From JBLMXQ01 sp050257855 (GTDB taxonomy: Bacteria; Acidobacteriota; Vicinamibacteria; Vicinamibacterales; CAVVIG01): a DNA stretch of 64,000 bases. The position numbers were made by a program, and so were the translations under genes. Positions 54,143 through 63,372 of this stretch are shown here, one piece after another (within the stretch, counting starts at the first letter, position 1; each line of letters begins with the position of its first letter). Under the pieces are notes generated by a model. It did not search any database and was not told the origin of the DNA. It saw only the letters and a list, made by a program, of their open reading frames with translations. The stretch lies in contig JBLMXQ010000028.1 of the NCBI GenBank assembly GCA_050257855.1, positions 1 through 64,000 of the forward strand. The letters are read 5' to 3'.

Positions 54143-56809
54143 ATGCGGACCCGTTCCACGCCTTCCGTTCGCGCGGCGGCGCTCGCCGCGCTGCTCGCGC
54201 TGCCCGCGGCGGCTGCCGGACAGCGGGCCGTCCCCACGCCCGAGTCGGTGTTCGGCTTCAAGCCGGGCGCGGACTACAAGCTGGCGACGTACGAGCAGTC
54301 GGTCGCCTACTTCAAGAAGCTGGCGGCGTCGACGAAGTACATGACTCTCGTCGAGGCCGGACGCACCAGCGAGGGACGGCCGATGTACTTCGCGCTGATC
54401 TCCACGCCCGAGAACCTGGCGAACGTCGATCGCTACCGAGAGATCTCGCGGCGGCTGGCGCATCCAGAAGGGCTGACCGAGGCGCAGGCGGAGCAGCTCG
54501 CGCGCGAGGGGAAGGCGTTCGTGCACCTCGACGGCGGGCTGCACTCGACCGAAGTGGCCGGCGCGCAGCAGACGCCGCAGCTCGCGTACGACCTCGTGAG
54601 CCGCGCCGCCGACCCGGGCGTCAAGGCGATTCTCGACAACGTGATCGTCATGCTGTGGCCGACGATCAACCCTGACGGCCAGCAGATCGTCGCGTCCTGG
54701 TACATGAAGAACGTCGGCACGCCGTACGAGCTGTCGCCGGTGCCGGAGCTGTATCAGGAGTACGTCGGCCACGACAACAACCGCGACGCGTACATGCTGA
54801 ACATGATCGAGTCGCGCGTGATCGAGCACACGTGGCGCGACTGGGAGCCGCAGATCATCTACGTGCAGCATCAGTCCGGCCCGTTCCCGACCCGCATCTG
54901 GCTGCCGCCCTTCTCCGAGCCGGTCGGCGCCGATGCGCCGTTCCTGATGTCGCGCGAAGTGAACATGATCGGCATGGCGATCGCGAAGGGCCTCGAGGAG
55001 CACGGCCAGGTCGGCGCGACACACATGGGAACGGCGTTCGACGCCTGGTATCCCGGCTACATCGACTACGCGCCCAACTTCAAGAACATCGCCGCGTTCT
55101 GGACGGAGACGGCGCTCTACCAGTACGCCACGCCGCACAAGTACACGATGGAGGACTTCCCGGAGAACATGCGGGACCTGCGGCCGCGCAGCCTCTATTC
55201 CAGCCCGTGGCCGCCCGGATGGTGGCGTCTGGGCGACGCGGTCGCGTACATGGAGACGGCGTCGCTGTCGGTGCTCGAGTACGCGTCGAAATACAAGGAG
55301 TCGCTGCTGCTCGACCGCTACAAGGCCGGCCGGGCCCAGATCGAACGGGGTCGGACGCAGGCGCCCTACGCCTACCTCGTGCCGCAGGCGCAGCGGGATC
55401 CCGAGGCCGCCGTCGAGCTGCTCCGGCGCCTGGCGTTCGGAGGCGTGCGCGTCGCGCAACTCGGAGAGGCTGCGGACATCGGCGGCGCCACGTACCCGGC
55501 CGGCACGTGGGTCGTGCCGATGGATCAGGAGTTCGCGGCGATGGCGCGCGAGGTCCTGGACGTCCAGCACTACCCCGATCTCCGTCAGTATCCAGGCGGT
55601 CCGCCCGAACGGCCGTACGATGCGGCCGGCTGGACGCTGCCGCTGCAGATGGGCGTGCACGTCGTCGTCTCCAACGAGCCGCTCGATGCGGCTGTCCGGG
55701 CGCAGATGAAGCCGCTTGGCCCGCCGCCGGATCCCAGAGCGAAGCCGACGCCGTACCCCGTCGGGCCCGACGCCGCGCCGTTCGACAGCGTGCCCGGCCG
55801 CGGCTTCGACACGAATCCCGCCGCGGCCGTCATCATTCCCCCGCCCGGGCGCATCACGGGATCGGGTCCGCTGCTCGTCGTCGATCCGGCCCAGAACAAC
55901 GCGTTCCGCGCGCTGAACGCGGCGTGGACGCAGGGCGCCACCGTCGAGCGCCTGGCCGGGCCCTCAGGCGTGCGGTATGCCATCGCCGGCCTCTCCGAAT
56001 CCGCGCAGGAGTCGCTCGTCGCGTCGCTGGCGCTGTCGGCCGAACGGACCAGCGCCCGCGGCGTTCCGATCAAGCGCCCCCGCATCGGGCTCTATCGCCC
56101 CTGGACCGGCTCAATGGACGAGGGCTGGACGCGCTGGGTCCTCGAGCAGTATGGCTTCCAGTACGTCGTCCTTCGCGCGGCCGACTTTCACACGAAGATC
56201 GCCGACAAAGTGGACGTCATCGTCCTCGCCGACGACGCGCGGCTGCCGCTCGAGGGGCAGCCGGCCCCGCGCGGATTCGGCGGCCGCGGCGGCGCGCCCC
56301 GGCCCGTCCGGCCGGAGTACGCGTACGCGCTGACGCGCGACGACGTGCACGCGTTCGAGCAGTTCGTCCGCGACGGCGGCACGCTTGTGTGCCTGAACAA
56401 CGCGGCGACGTTCCCGATCCAGCAGTTCCAGCTGCCGGTGCGGAACGCGGTCGCCGGCCTCAGGCCGGAGGACTTCTTCCTGCGCGGATCGATTGTCGAA
56501 GTGCAGACCGATCCGAAGCACCCGGTGATGGCCGGCATGCCCGAGAAGGCCGACGTCTTCGCGGACGCCAGCCCGGTGTTCGATCTGCTCGCCGGATTCA
56601 ACGGCACGGTGCTGGCGCAGTATCAGACAGAGGGGTCGCCGCTGCGGTCGGGATATCTCATCGGCGAGAACCATCTGCACGGCAAGGCCGCGGCCGTGGA
56701 CGTCCGGCTCGGCGCCGGCCACGTCGTGCTCCTCGGCTTCCGTCCCCAGTGGCGCGGCCAGCCGTTCGGCACGTTCCGGGTCCTCTTCAACGCGGTCCTT
56801 CCCCAGTAG
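54143..56809 (+). CDS. Secreted M14-family zinc carboxypeptidase with C-terminal ThuA/GATase-like domain
   Basis: The protein has 888 residues. ATG 54143 opens a signal peptide (MRTRSTPSVRAAALAALLAL, cleavage near AAGQ); an in-frame start at 54107 would lack one. The peptidase domain (about 45-400) shows zinc ligands H134 and E137 (GGLHSTEVAG), a probable third ligand H243 (VQHQSG), substrate-type loops NPDGQQ and DNNRD, and a likely catalytic Glu, E322, in FWTETALYQ. Residues 600-880 (PRIGLYRPW, FEQFVRDGGTLVCLNNAAT) resemble a ThuA/class-I glutamine-amidotransferase-like fold. It should cleave peptides outside the cytoplasm. It ends 2 bases from the convergent RND gene. Confidence 0.9.
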   Translation: MRTRSTPSVRAAALAALLALPAAAAGQRAVPTPESVFGFKPGADYKLATYEQSVAYFKKLAASTKYMTLVEAGRTSEGRPMYFALISTPENLANVDRYREISRRLAHPEGLTEAQAEQLAREGKAFVHLDGGLHSTEVAGAQQTPQLAYDLVSRAADPGVKAILDNVIVMLWPTINPDGQQIVASWYMKNVGTPYELSPVPELYQEYVGHDNNRDAYMLNMIESRVIEHTWRDWEPQIIYVQHQSGPFPTRIWLPPFSEPVGADAPFLMSREVNMIGMAIAKGLEEHGQVGATHMGTAFDAWYPGYIDYAPNFKNIAAFWTETALYQYATPHKYTMEDFPENMRDLRPRSLYSSPWPPGWWRLGDAVAYMETASLSVLEYASKYKESLLLDRYKAGRAQIERGRTQAPYAYLVPQAQRDPEAAVELLRRLAFGGVRVAQLGEAADIGGATYPAGTWVVPMDQEFAAMAREVLDVQHYPDLRQYPGGPPERPYDAAGWTLPLQMGVHVVVSNEPLDAAVRAQMKPLGPPPDPRAKPTPYPVGPDAAPFDSVPGRGFDTNPAAAVIIPPPGRITGSGPLLVVDPAQNNAFRALNAAWTQGATVERLAGPSGVRYAIAGLSESAQESLVASLALSAERTSARGVPIKRPRIGLYRPWTGSMDEGWTRWVLEQYGFQYVVLRAADFHTKIADKVDVIVLADDARLPLEGQPAPRGFGGRGGAPRPVRPEYAYALTRDDVHAFEQFVRDGGTLVCLNNAATFPIQQFQLPVRNAVAGLRPEDFFLRGSIVEVQTDPKHPVMAGMPEKADVFADASPVFDLLAGFNGTVLAQYQTEGSPLRSGYLIGENHLHGKAAAVDVRLGAGHVVLLGFRPQWRGQPFGTFRVLFNAVLPQ

Positions 56810-56811
56810 GT

Positions 56812-59800
56812 TCAGACTTTCAGGACGTCGTCGTCCTTCGCGACGAGCGTGTAGAGGACCGGGGCCAGGAAGATCGAGAGTGCCAGGCGCGAGACGAGGC
56901 CGCCGACGATGACGATGGCGAACGGCTTCTGCGAGTCGCTGCCGATGCCGGTCGACATCGCCGCCGGCAGCAGCCCGATGCAGGCGACCAGGGCGGTCAT
57001 CATGATCGGCCGCAGCCGCAGCAGCGACGCCTCGTGCGTCGCCGTCACGATGTCCTTGCCTTCGAGCCGCAGCTTGTTGATGAACGAGTAGAGGATCACG
57101 CTGGTCTGCACGGACACGCCCATCAGGGCCACGAACCCGAACCCGGACGACACGCTGAAGTTGGTGTGGGTCAGGACCAGCGCCAGGAACCCGCCCACGG
57201 GCACCGTCACCAGGACGCTGAACATGATGATCGCCGGGAACTTCAGATTGCCGTACAGCGCGAAGAGGATCAGCAGAATCAGCACGACCGTGAGCGGCAC
57301 GATGAACATCATCTGCGAGCGCGCCGCCAGATAATCCTTGTACTCCCCGCCCCAGTCGAACGTGTACCCGATCGGCAGGTGCACCGCCGCATTCACCGCC
57401 TTCTGGGCGTCGGCGACCGCGCTCGCCAGGTCGCGTCCCTCGACGCTGAACTGGATGCCGATGAAGCGCGAGTTGGCCTCGCGGTAGATGAACGACGCGC
57501 CCTTGCTGATCTTGATGTCGGCGAACTGGCTGAGCGGAAGCTGCTGCCCGTCCGGCGTCGCGATCAGGATGTTCCTGATCGCCTCCATGTTCCGCCGGAA
57601 CGGCTCCTGCAGCCGGACCACGAGGTCGAAGGAGCGCTCGCCCTGGATGACCTGCGTCGCGGGCGCACCCCCGACGGCCGTTTCAATCAGCGTGTTGATG
57701 TCGGCGACGTTGAGGCCGTACCGCGCGATCTTGGCGCGGTCCGGCTCGATCGTCAGGCTGGGCTGGCCGAGCTCCCGCACGACCGTGATGTGGTCGATGC
57801 CGGGCACGCGCGATATGACCTTCTGCACCTGATTGGCCTTCTGTTCCAGTGTCGAGAGATCCGGACCGAATATCTTGACGGCCAGCGAGCTCTTGAGGCC
57901 GGTTTCCGCCTCGTCCACCGCGTCTTCGGCCGGCTGCGTGTAGTTGAAGATGATGCCGGGAAACGCGCTCAGCTTCCTGTGGATGGCGTCGATCAGTTCC
58001 GCTTTCGTCCGGATGCTGCCGCTCCAGGCCGGATCTTCGTACGGCTTCAGGCCGACGTAGTACTCGTCGTTGAAGAACCCGATCGGATCGGTGCCATCGT
58101 CCGGCCGACCGAGCTCGTTGGCCACGGTGGTGACCTGCGGGAACGTGAGCAGCAGGCTGCGAACCTGGGGCCCGAGCTTCGAGGCCTCGTCGAACGAGAT
58201 CGTGTACGGCATCGTGGCGCGGACCCAGAGCGCGCCTTCGTCGAGGTGCGGCATGAACTCCGCCCCGATGAACGGCACGAGCAGAAGCGATGCGCCGAAC
58301 ACCGCCAGACACACCACCGTCGTTCCGATCGGCTGGCGGAGGCAGACCTCGAGCAGCCGCCCGTACGCCTGGAGCACGCGCTCGTACAGCGGCACCACCG
58401 GCTCCTTGACGTGCCGGCGCAGGAAGATGGCGCACAGTACCGGCAGGAGGGTCAGCGAGCACAGCAGCGCGCCGACCAGCGCGAACGCCATGGTGTCGGC
58501 CATCGGACGGAACAGGCGGCCCGACGGCCCGGTGAGGACGTAGATTGGAAGGTACCCGGCGATGATGACCGCGATCGCGTAGAAGATCGGGCGCTCCACG
58601 TCCTTCGCCGCGGAGCGGATGACGGAAATCAGGTCGTACTTGTGGTCGTGGCGCGCGGCGAGCTCACGGAAGATGTTCTCCACCATCACCACGGCGCCGT
58701 CGACGATCATGCCGAAGTCGATCGCCCCGATGGAGAGGAGGTTCGCGGGGATGTGGGCCCAGTCGAGGCAGATGAACGAGAACAGCAGGGCGAATGGAAT
58801 CGTGACCGCCACGATAAGCGCCGTGCGGACGCTGAACAGGAACAGGCCCAGCACCACGAGCACGAGCAGCATCCCGCGAACCAGGTTCCGCTCGACCGTC
58901 CGCGTGGTCTCCTCGATGAGCTGCGTCCGGTCGTAGTACGGCACGATCTTCACGTCGGGCGGCAGCACCGAGCGGTTCAGCGTCGCCGTCAGCGCCTCGA
59001 TCTTCTTGAGCAGCACCTGCGCCTGCTCGCCGACGCGCATCAGGATGACGCCCTCGACCGCGTCGTTGTCGTGCATGAACCCGAACTGCCCGAGGCGCGG
59101 CGCGTGACCGATCGTCACGTTGCCGACGTCCTTGATGAGCACCGGGATCCCGTTGTGCGTCGCGACGACGATGTTGCCGATGTCGTCCAGCGACCGCACC
59201 AGGCCGATCCCCCGCACGTAGTAGAACTGGCCGCCCTGTGAGTAGAAGCCGCCGCCGGCGTTCGCGTTGTTGGCTGCGAGCTGCGCCGTCACCTGCGACA
59301 CCGACACGCCGTACGACGCGAGGCGATTCGGATCGATCTGCACCTGGTACTGCATCGTGGTGCCGCCGAGACCGGAGTCGTCCGCGACCCCCTGAATGGC
59401 TCGGTACTTCCGCGCCAGGACCCAGTCGTTGAGGGTCTTCAGATCCTGCGCGGACCAGTCAGGGCTCCGGAGCACGTAGCGGTAGATCAGCCCGCTCGGG
59501 CTGAAGAGCGGCGACATGCCCGCCGAGACGCCCTGCGGAAGCTCGGCGTCGGCGATCCGCTCGAACGCCTGCTGGCGCGCGAAGTACGGGTCGGTGTCGA
59601 ACTGGAAGTTCATCGTCACCGACGAGAGGCCGTACAGCGAGATCGACCGGAGCGCGTCGAGCTTCGGGATGCCGTTCATCTCCACTTCGAGCGGGATGGT
59701 GATCAGGCGCTCCACCTCCTCGGCGGCGTGCCCGGGCCACTGCGTCACGATCTGCACGCGCGGCGGCGCCAGGTCCGGATAGGCGTCGATCGGCAGGTTC

Positions 59801-59895
59801 TTGAACGAGACGATGCCCCAGATCGACAGGCAGATCATCGCGACGACGACGATGAACCGCTGCGAGAGCGCGAACGAAACGATGCGATTGATCAT
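56812..59895 (-). CDS. czcA: Heavy-metal efflux RND permease (CzcA family)
   Basis: The protein has 1027 residues, the full HME-RND length, with 12 expected helices and two large periplasmic loops. It couples proton influx to export of divalent metal cations across the envelope. Helix 4 reads LLSIGAIDFGMIVDGAVVMV followed by EN: the DFGxxVDGAVVxxEN pattern of CzcA/CnrA/NccA-like (Zn, Co, Ni, Cd) pumps rather than the Cu/Ag CusA pattern; exact metal is inference. Also present are NLPIDAYPDLAPPRVQIVTQ at the N-terminus, PQVTTVANELGRPDDGTDP and GFVALMGVSVQTSVILYSF. Last gene of a four-gene minus-strand operon, 6 bases after the adaptor. Confidence 0.94.
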   Translation of the reverse strand: MINRIVSFALSQRFIVVVAMICLSIWGIVSFKNLPIDAYPDLAPPRVQIVTQWPGHAAEEVERLITIPLEVEMNGIPKLDALRSISLYGLSSVTMNFQFDTDPYFARQQAFERIADAELPQGVSAGMSPLFSPSGLIYRYVLRSPDWSAQDLKTLNDWVLARKYRAIQGVADDSGLGGTTMQYQVQIDPNRLASYGVSVSQVTAQLAANNANAGGGFYSQGGQFYYVRGIGLVRSLDDIGNIVVATHNGIPVLIKDVGNVTIGHAPRLGQFGFMHDNDAVEGVILMRVGEQAQVLLKKIEALTATLNRSVLPPDVKIVPYYDRTQLIEETTRTVERNLVRGMLLVLVVLGLFLFSVRTALIVAVTIPFALLFSFICLDWAHIPANLLSIGAIDFGMIVDGAVVMVENIFRELAARHDHKYDLISVIRSAAKDVERPIFYAIAVIIAGYLPIYVLTGPSGRLFRPMADTMAFALVGALLCSLTLLPVLCAIFLRRHVKEPVVPLYERVLQAYGRLLEVCLRQPIGTTVVCLAVFGASLLLVPFIGAEFMPHLDEGALWVRATMPYTISFDEASKLGPQVRSLLLTFPQVTTVANELGRPDDGTDPIGFFNDEYYVGLKPYEDPAWSGSIRTKAELIDAIHRKLSAFPGIIFNYTQPAEDAVDEAETGLKSSLAVKIFGPDLSTLEQKANQVQKVISRVPGIDHITVVRELGQPSLTIEPDRAKIARYGLNVADINTLIETAVGGAPATQVIQGERSFDLVVRLQEPFRRNMEAIRNILIATPDGQQLPLSQFADIKISKGASFIYREANSRFIGIQFSVEGRDLASAVADAQKAVNAAVHLPIGYTFDWGGEYKDYLAARSQMMFIVPLTVVLILLILFALYGNLKFPAIIMFSVLVTVPVGGFLALVLTHTNFSVSSGFGFVALMGVSVQTSVILYSFINKLRLEGKDIVTATHEASLLRLRPIMMTALVACIGLLPAAMSTGIGSDSQKPFAIVIVGGLVSRLALSIFLAPVLYTLVAKDDDVLKV

Positions 59896-59901
59896 GGCGC
59901 G

Positions 59902-61080
59902 CTACTGCCCGTACGTGTTTGCGAACTGCAGGAACACGCTCCCCTGCCCGACCACCGCGTCGCCGGCCTTCAGCCCGTCGGCGATCTGCGTCTCGTCGTC
60001 CTGCTGCGCGCCGAGCGTGACCAGGCGCTGCGCGAACTTGCCGGGCTCCATCTGCACGTAGACGAACGGCATGTTGTTCTCGTCGTACAGCACCGCCGCC
60101 GTCGGCACGACCAGCACGTTCTGCCGGGTCCGGTTGTGGAGGATCACGTCGACGAAGAGGTCCTTCTTCAGCAGCCCGTCGGTGTTCCGCGTCACGATGC
60201 GGACCGGCGTCGTGCGGGTCGCCGGGTCGAGCATCTCGCCGATGTACGACACCGTGCCGTGGAACACGACCGGCAGCGCCGACTGGCGCACGTCCGCCGT
60301 GTCGCCCACGTGCACCCTGGACAGGTCCTTGTCGTAGAGATGCCCCTGGACCCACACCGTCGACACGTTGCTGATCACGAAGGCCGTCGTCGCGCCGGCC
60401 TGGATGAACTGCCCCGGCAGCACCAGCTTCTGGACGACGGTGCCGGCGATCGGCGCCCGCATCGCCAGCTCGGGCCGGATCGCGACGTTCTGCTGCTCCG
60501 CCTGCTCGAGGTCCTTGGCGCTGACGCCGTAGATCTTCAGCGCCTGCATGGTCGTCTGCAGATCCGTGGCGGCATCGTTGAAGTCGGCCTCCACGCCGTC
60601 CATCTCGCTCTGTGACAGCGCCTTGTGCGCCAGCAGGTCCCTGCTGCGTGTCAGCGTCCGCTGGGCGAGATCGAGCCGGTTCTTCGCCTTCCGATAGTTC
60701 GACATGGCCGTCGCCACGTCGGCGCTCGCCACGTACAGCAGCGGATCGCCGGCTTTCACGCGCGTGCCGAGGTCCACGACGATGCGCGTGACCGGGCCGC
60801 TCACCTGCGTGATCGCCTGCGTCGTCTGGTCGTTGTCCCAGTCGACCGTCCCCGTGGTCCGGACGTCGGTCGTCCAGGTGGTCAGCCGGGCCGGCACGAC
60901 GCCGACGTGCTTCATCTGATCGGGTGCCACGGTGAAGTACGCGGCCTTCGGCGTCAGGCCGGCGGCGGCCGCCTCGGCCGACCCGGGTGGCGGCGGGCCG
61001 TCGCACGCAGTGAACGAAAGGGCTCCCGCGGCCCCGATCAGCATCACGGCCGCGACAGCCGACGGCGCGGCGATCCTCAT
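59902..61080 (-). CDS. czcB: RND periplasmic adaptor, CzcB-type lipoprotein
   Basis: The protein has 392 residues. ATG 61080 overlaps the outer-membrane gene's stop (ATGA, 4 bases). The signal peptide ends in a lipobox (LSFTAC, Cys about 26), so the adaptor is membrane-anchored by lipid. The barrel-sandwich halves are GPVTRIVVDLGTRVKAGDPL and MRAPIAGTVVQKLVLPGQFI around an alpha-hairpin (about 115-200); the beta-barrel region has LSRVHVGDTADVRQ. No His-rich metal-binding N-terminal extension is present. It bridges CzcA and CzcC. Confidence 0.92.
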   Translation of the reverse strand: MRIAAPSAVAAVMLIGAAGALSFTACDGPPPPGSAEAAAAGLTPKAAYFTVAPDQMKHVGVVPARLTTWTTDVRTTGTVDWDNDQTTQAITQVSGPVTRIVVDLGTRVKAGDPLLYVASADVATAMSNYRKAKNRLDLAQRTLTRSRDLLAHKALSQSEMDGVEADFNDAATDLQTTMQALKIYGVSAKDLEQAEQQNVAIRPELAMRAPIAGTVVQKLVLPGQFIQAGATTAFVISNVSTVWVQGHLYDKDLSRVHVGDTADVRQSALPVVFHGTVSYIGEMLDPATRTTPVRIVTRNTDGLLKKDLFVDVILHNRTRQNVLVVPTAAVLYDENNMPFVYVQMEPGKFAQRLVTLGAQQDDETQIADGLKAGDAVVGQGSVFLQFANTYGQ

Positions 61081-62375
61081 TGCATCACCTGCTTTCCGAC
61101 GACGAAGTTGATCTGCTCGACGCTCGTCCGGTAGGCGGCGAGCGCCTGCCGGTAGGCGAGCTCGGTCGAGCGGTACGTGCGCTCCGCGTCCAGCAAATCG
61201 AGGAGCGTGCCGCTGCCGTGCTCGTACACGTAGGTCGAGATATCGAGCGAGTCCTTCGCCTTCTGCAAGTAGCCTCCCTGGTATAGCGAGACGATTTTGA
61301 GGTTGGACTGGTACTGCGACCAGGCGTTGACGACGTCGGTCAGCACGGCGGCGCGCGCCGCCTCCATCTGCTGGCCGGCCTGCTTCAGCGCGACCTGGCT
61401 GTGCGCGATGTTCCCCTGGTTGCGGTCGTGGAACGGCAGCTCGATCGAGATGCCGAAGCCGAGCGCATTGATGTCCCCGGCGCGGTCGTACTCGATCTCG
61501 CCGGTCAGGTCGCGCGCGCGGTTGCCGTACTCGAGCGCCATCGCGTCCTGCGCCAGCCTGACGCTGCTCTGCGCCGCCTGCAGGTCGGGCCGCGAATCGA
61601 GCGCGGCCTGCCTCAGCGCGTCGAGCGTGACGGTCTGCGGCGTGTAGGAGAGCTCGCCGACCACGTCGAAGTCCTCGGCGAGCGCCTCGAAGCCCACGCT
61701 CTGCCGCAGCGCCGCCCTCGCCTGCGCGAGCTCCGCGTGCGCGGCGGTCAGTTCCTGCTCGAACTGGAGCCGCTGCAGCTGGATCTTGTAGAGCTCTGAC
61801 TCCGCGAGATCGCCGGCAGTCACCCGCTGCTGGTTGACGTCCTCGATCTGCCGGAAGTTGTCGAGATCGCGCTGGGCGAAGTCGACGTTCGACTTTGCCA
61901 GCAGCACGCCGATGAAGGACTGCTCGGTCTCGAACGCGAGCTGGCGCTCCGCGTCGCGCGTGCTCCTCGACGCCACGTCGGTGGTGTCCTGGGCCACGGT
62001 CATGCGTTTCCGGCGCTTGCCGCCGCGCTCGAACAGATAGCTCAGCGATTCGACGTAGTTCGCGTTGTTGGCGAGGTTGTCGAGCGTCAGCCGGCTCGGG
62101 TTGAAGACCTGGAAGTTCTCGTTGGTCGAGGTCAGCACCGGGTTCGGCTTGAGCGCCGCCGTGACCTCGTCAGACTTCGACAGATCGACGTTCAGGCGCT
62201 GGGCGCGCAGCGCGGGGTTGTGCGCCAGTGCGAGACGAACGGCGTCATCCATCGAGATGGTGCGCGCCGGCGGCGGGGCGGGGCCGGGATTGGCCTGCGC
62301 GCCGGCAAGCGCCGGCGTCCAGAGCAGCATCAGCACCGCGCCCGCATGGCGCCCGGGGAAAGTCCATCCGCGCAT
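61077..62375 (-). CDS. czcC: TolC-family outer-membrane factor, CzcC-type
   Basis: The protein has 432 residues. I chose ATG 62375 because AAGGAGATC lies about 10 bases upstream and a signal peptide follows (GRHAGAVLMLLWTPALAGAQ); a TTG at 62396 would start inside the ribosome-binding site. Two OEP repeats are visible: ISMDDAVRLALAHNPALRAQ with FERGGKRRKRM, and TLDALRQAALDSRPDLQAAQ with GFGISIELPFHDRNQGN. The C-terminal helix reads GSGTLLDLLDAERTYRSTEL. It forms the trimeric exit channel of the tripartite pump. First of the czcCBA genes, 163 bases after the DUF2946-like gene. Confidence 0.93.
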   Translation of the reverse strand: MRGWTFPGRHAGAVLMLLWTPALAGAQANPGPAPPPARTISMDDAVRLALAHNPALRAQRLNVDLSKSDEVTAALKPNPVLTSTNENFQVFNPSRLTLDNLANNANYVESLSYLFERGGKRRKRMTVAQDTTDVASRSTRDAERQLAFETEQSFIGVLLAKSNVDFAQRDLDNFRQIEDVNQQRVTAGDLAESELYKIQLQRLQFEQELTAAHAELAQARAALRQSVGFEALAEDFDVVGELSYTPQTVTLDALRQAALDSRPDLQAAQSSVRLAQDAMALEYGNRARDLTGEIEYDRAGDINALGFGISIELPFHDRNQGNIAHSQVALKQAGQQMEAARAAVLTDVVNAWSQYQSNLKIVSLYQGGYLQKAKDSLDISTYVYEHGSGTLLDLLDAERTYRSTELAYRQALAAYRTSVEQINFVVGKQVMQ

Positions 62376-62538
62376 CAGAGGCGATCTCCTTCGCAAATTG
62401 CACGATCACGCACGCGCTCGCGCCGCCGCCAGCCGGACGAGATGTCGAGCGAAGCGGACAACCGCAGGCGCGCCAGATACAGGTCTGCCTCGCGACGCCG
62501 TATTGGCCGCGGCGATTCGGTATCGGGTCGAACCGGAC

Positions 62539-62901
62539 TTACGCGAGTGCGGGCGAGGGAGGACCGCGGAAGAGCGATGGAAGGGGAACGGGACAGTCAG
62601 GGGCGCCGGCGAGGGCCGGCACGATCATCCGCGAGACGACGTCCGTGCAGGTGGCCAGCGAGAACGGCGTCTCGATGGAGGGCCCGATGCGCAGCCAGGC
62701 ACAGACCGGGCAGGCGTAGTCCGGCGCGGCGGCCGGACCATCCGGGGCCGCGGCGACACGGACGACTGCCGAAAGGGGCGCAGGGACACCGTCCGGGCGA
62801 TCGGCGTGGAAGAAATCCACGAATATCGCCAGCAGCAGGTATGGCAGACAGGCGGCGAAGAACGCCCGCCGCCAGCGCGAGTGCCAGGTGAAATGGCTCA
62901 C
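62539..62901 (-). CDS. DUF2946-like small membrane protein
   Basis: The protein has 120 residues from GTG 62901; an in-frame GTG at 62949 lies upstream of the predicted transcription start and is rejected. One hydrophobic segment AFFAACLPYLLLAIFVDFFH is followed by HADRPDGVPAPL and, later, the pair ACPVCAWLR. The FxH...CPVC arrangement is typical of DUF2946-type proteins found beside metal (often copper) handling genes; the His and Cys residues may bind metal (inference). It leads the czcCBA operon under the promoter at 62932-62960. No strong ribosome-binding site. Confidence 0.6.
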   Translation of the reverse strand: MSHFTWHSRWRRAFFAACLPYLLLAIFVDFFHADRPDGVPAPLSAVVRVAAAPDGPAAAPDYACPVCAWLRIGPSIETPFSLATCTDVVSRMIVPALAGAPDCPVPLPSLFRGPPSPALA

Positions 62902-62931
62902 GGGGTCTTGATCGAACGACTGGCTGGCCCG

Positions 62932-62960
62932 ATTGTAACGAACGGGCACACCGTGTGCAA
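62932..62960 (-). promoter_or_regulatory. Sigma-70-like promoter of the czc operon with overlapping palindrome
   Basis: The minus strand reads TTGCAC (62960-62955), a 17-base spacer, and TACAAT (62937-62932). The palindrome GCACAC-C-GTGTGC (62946-62958, plus strand) covers the -35 and part of the spacer, an ideal place for a repressor or MerR-type activator. Predicted start is about 62925. Confidence 0.6.
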
Positions 62961-63116
62961 ATCAGGAACGTCGGAGTTTTCCGGTCCAGGCGGGAATAAT
63001 CCGCGCCGGCACGACGGACATCGGGAAATGGAGCCAGACGAATCCAGAAATATCGGAAATTCGCGATGTCGCCTGGGCCGGGTCGGACTGGCGAGGTGCT
63101 TGCAACTCGTGCGGGC

Positions 63117-63302
63117 ATGGCTACAAGACGAACCCTCGACCGCGAGCCGGGTCCGGTGCCCGAGATTCGGACGTCCGGCGACAGCGTCATGTATCACATG
63201 GAAGTGCGCGACGTCGGCCGCGACGCGCGCCTGATCATCCGGTGCGATCCGGATGGCAGCGTCTGGGCGTCCATCGATCTGCCAGACGAGCGGGAGTGGT
63301 AA
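63117..63302 (+). CDS. Small hypothetical protein (61 aa)
   Basis: From ATG 63117 the product has 61 residues, ending SVWASIDLPDEREW; an upstream in-frame ATG at 63066 would give 78. The region from about 63180 on has nearly all G/C third positions in this frame, which supports coding, and the core VMYHMEVRDVGRDARLIIRC looks like a short beta-rich domain. No ribosome-binding site is obvious, and no family is recognised. Confidence 0.45.
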   Translation: MATRRTLDREPGPVPEIRTSGDSVMYHMEVRDVGRDARLIIRCDPDGSVWASIDLPDEREW

Positions 63303-63372
63303 GGTCGCTTTTCCCGACCGGCGACCCCACTCCCTCTCTCCATCCGAATCCTGAATCCAACTCCGAATTCCG

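Noticed and set aside
62376..62396. TTG start for the CzcC-type gene
   Set aside because: It lies within the purine-rich ribosome-binding region of the better ATG at 62375.
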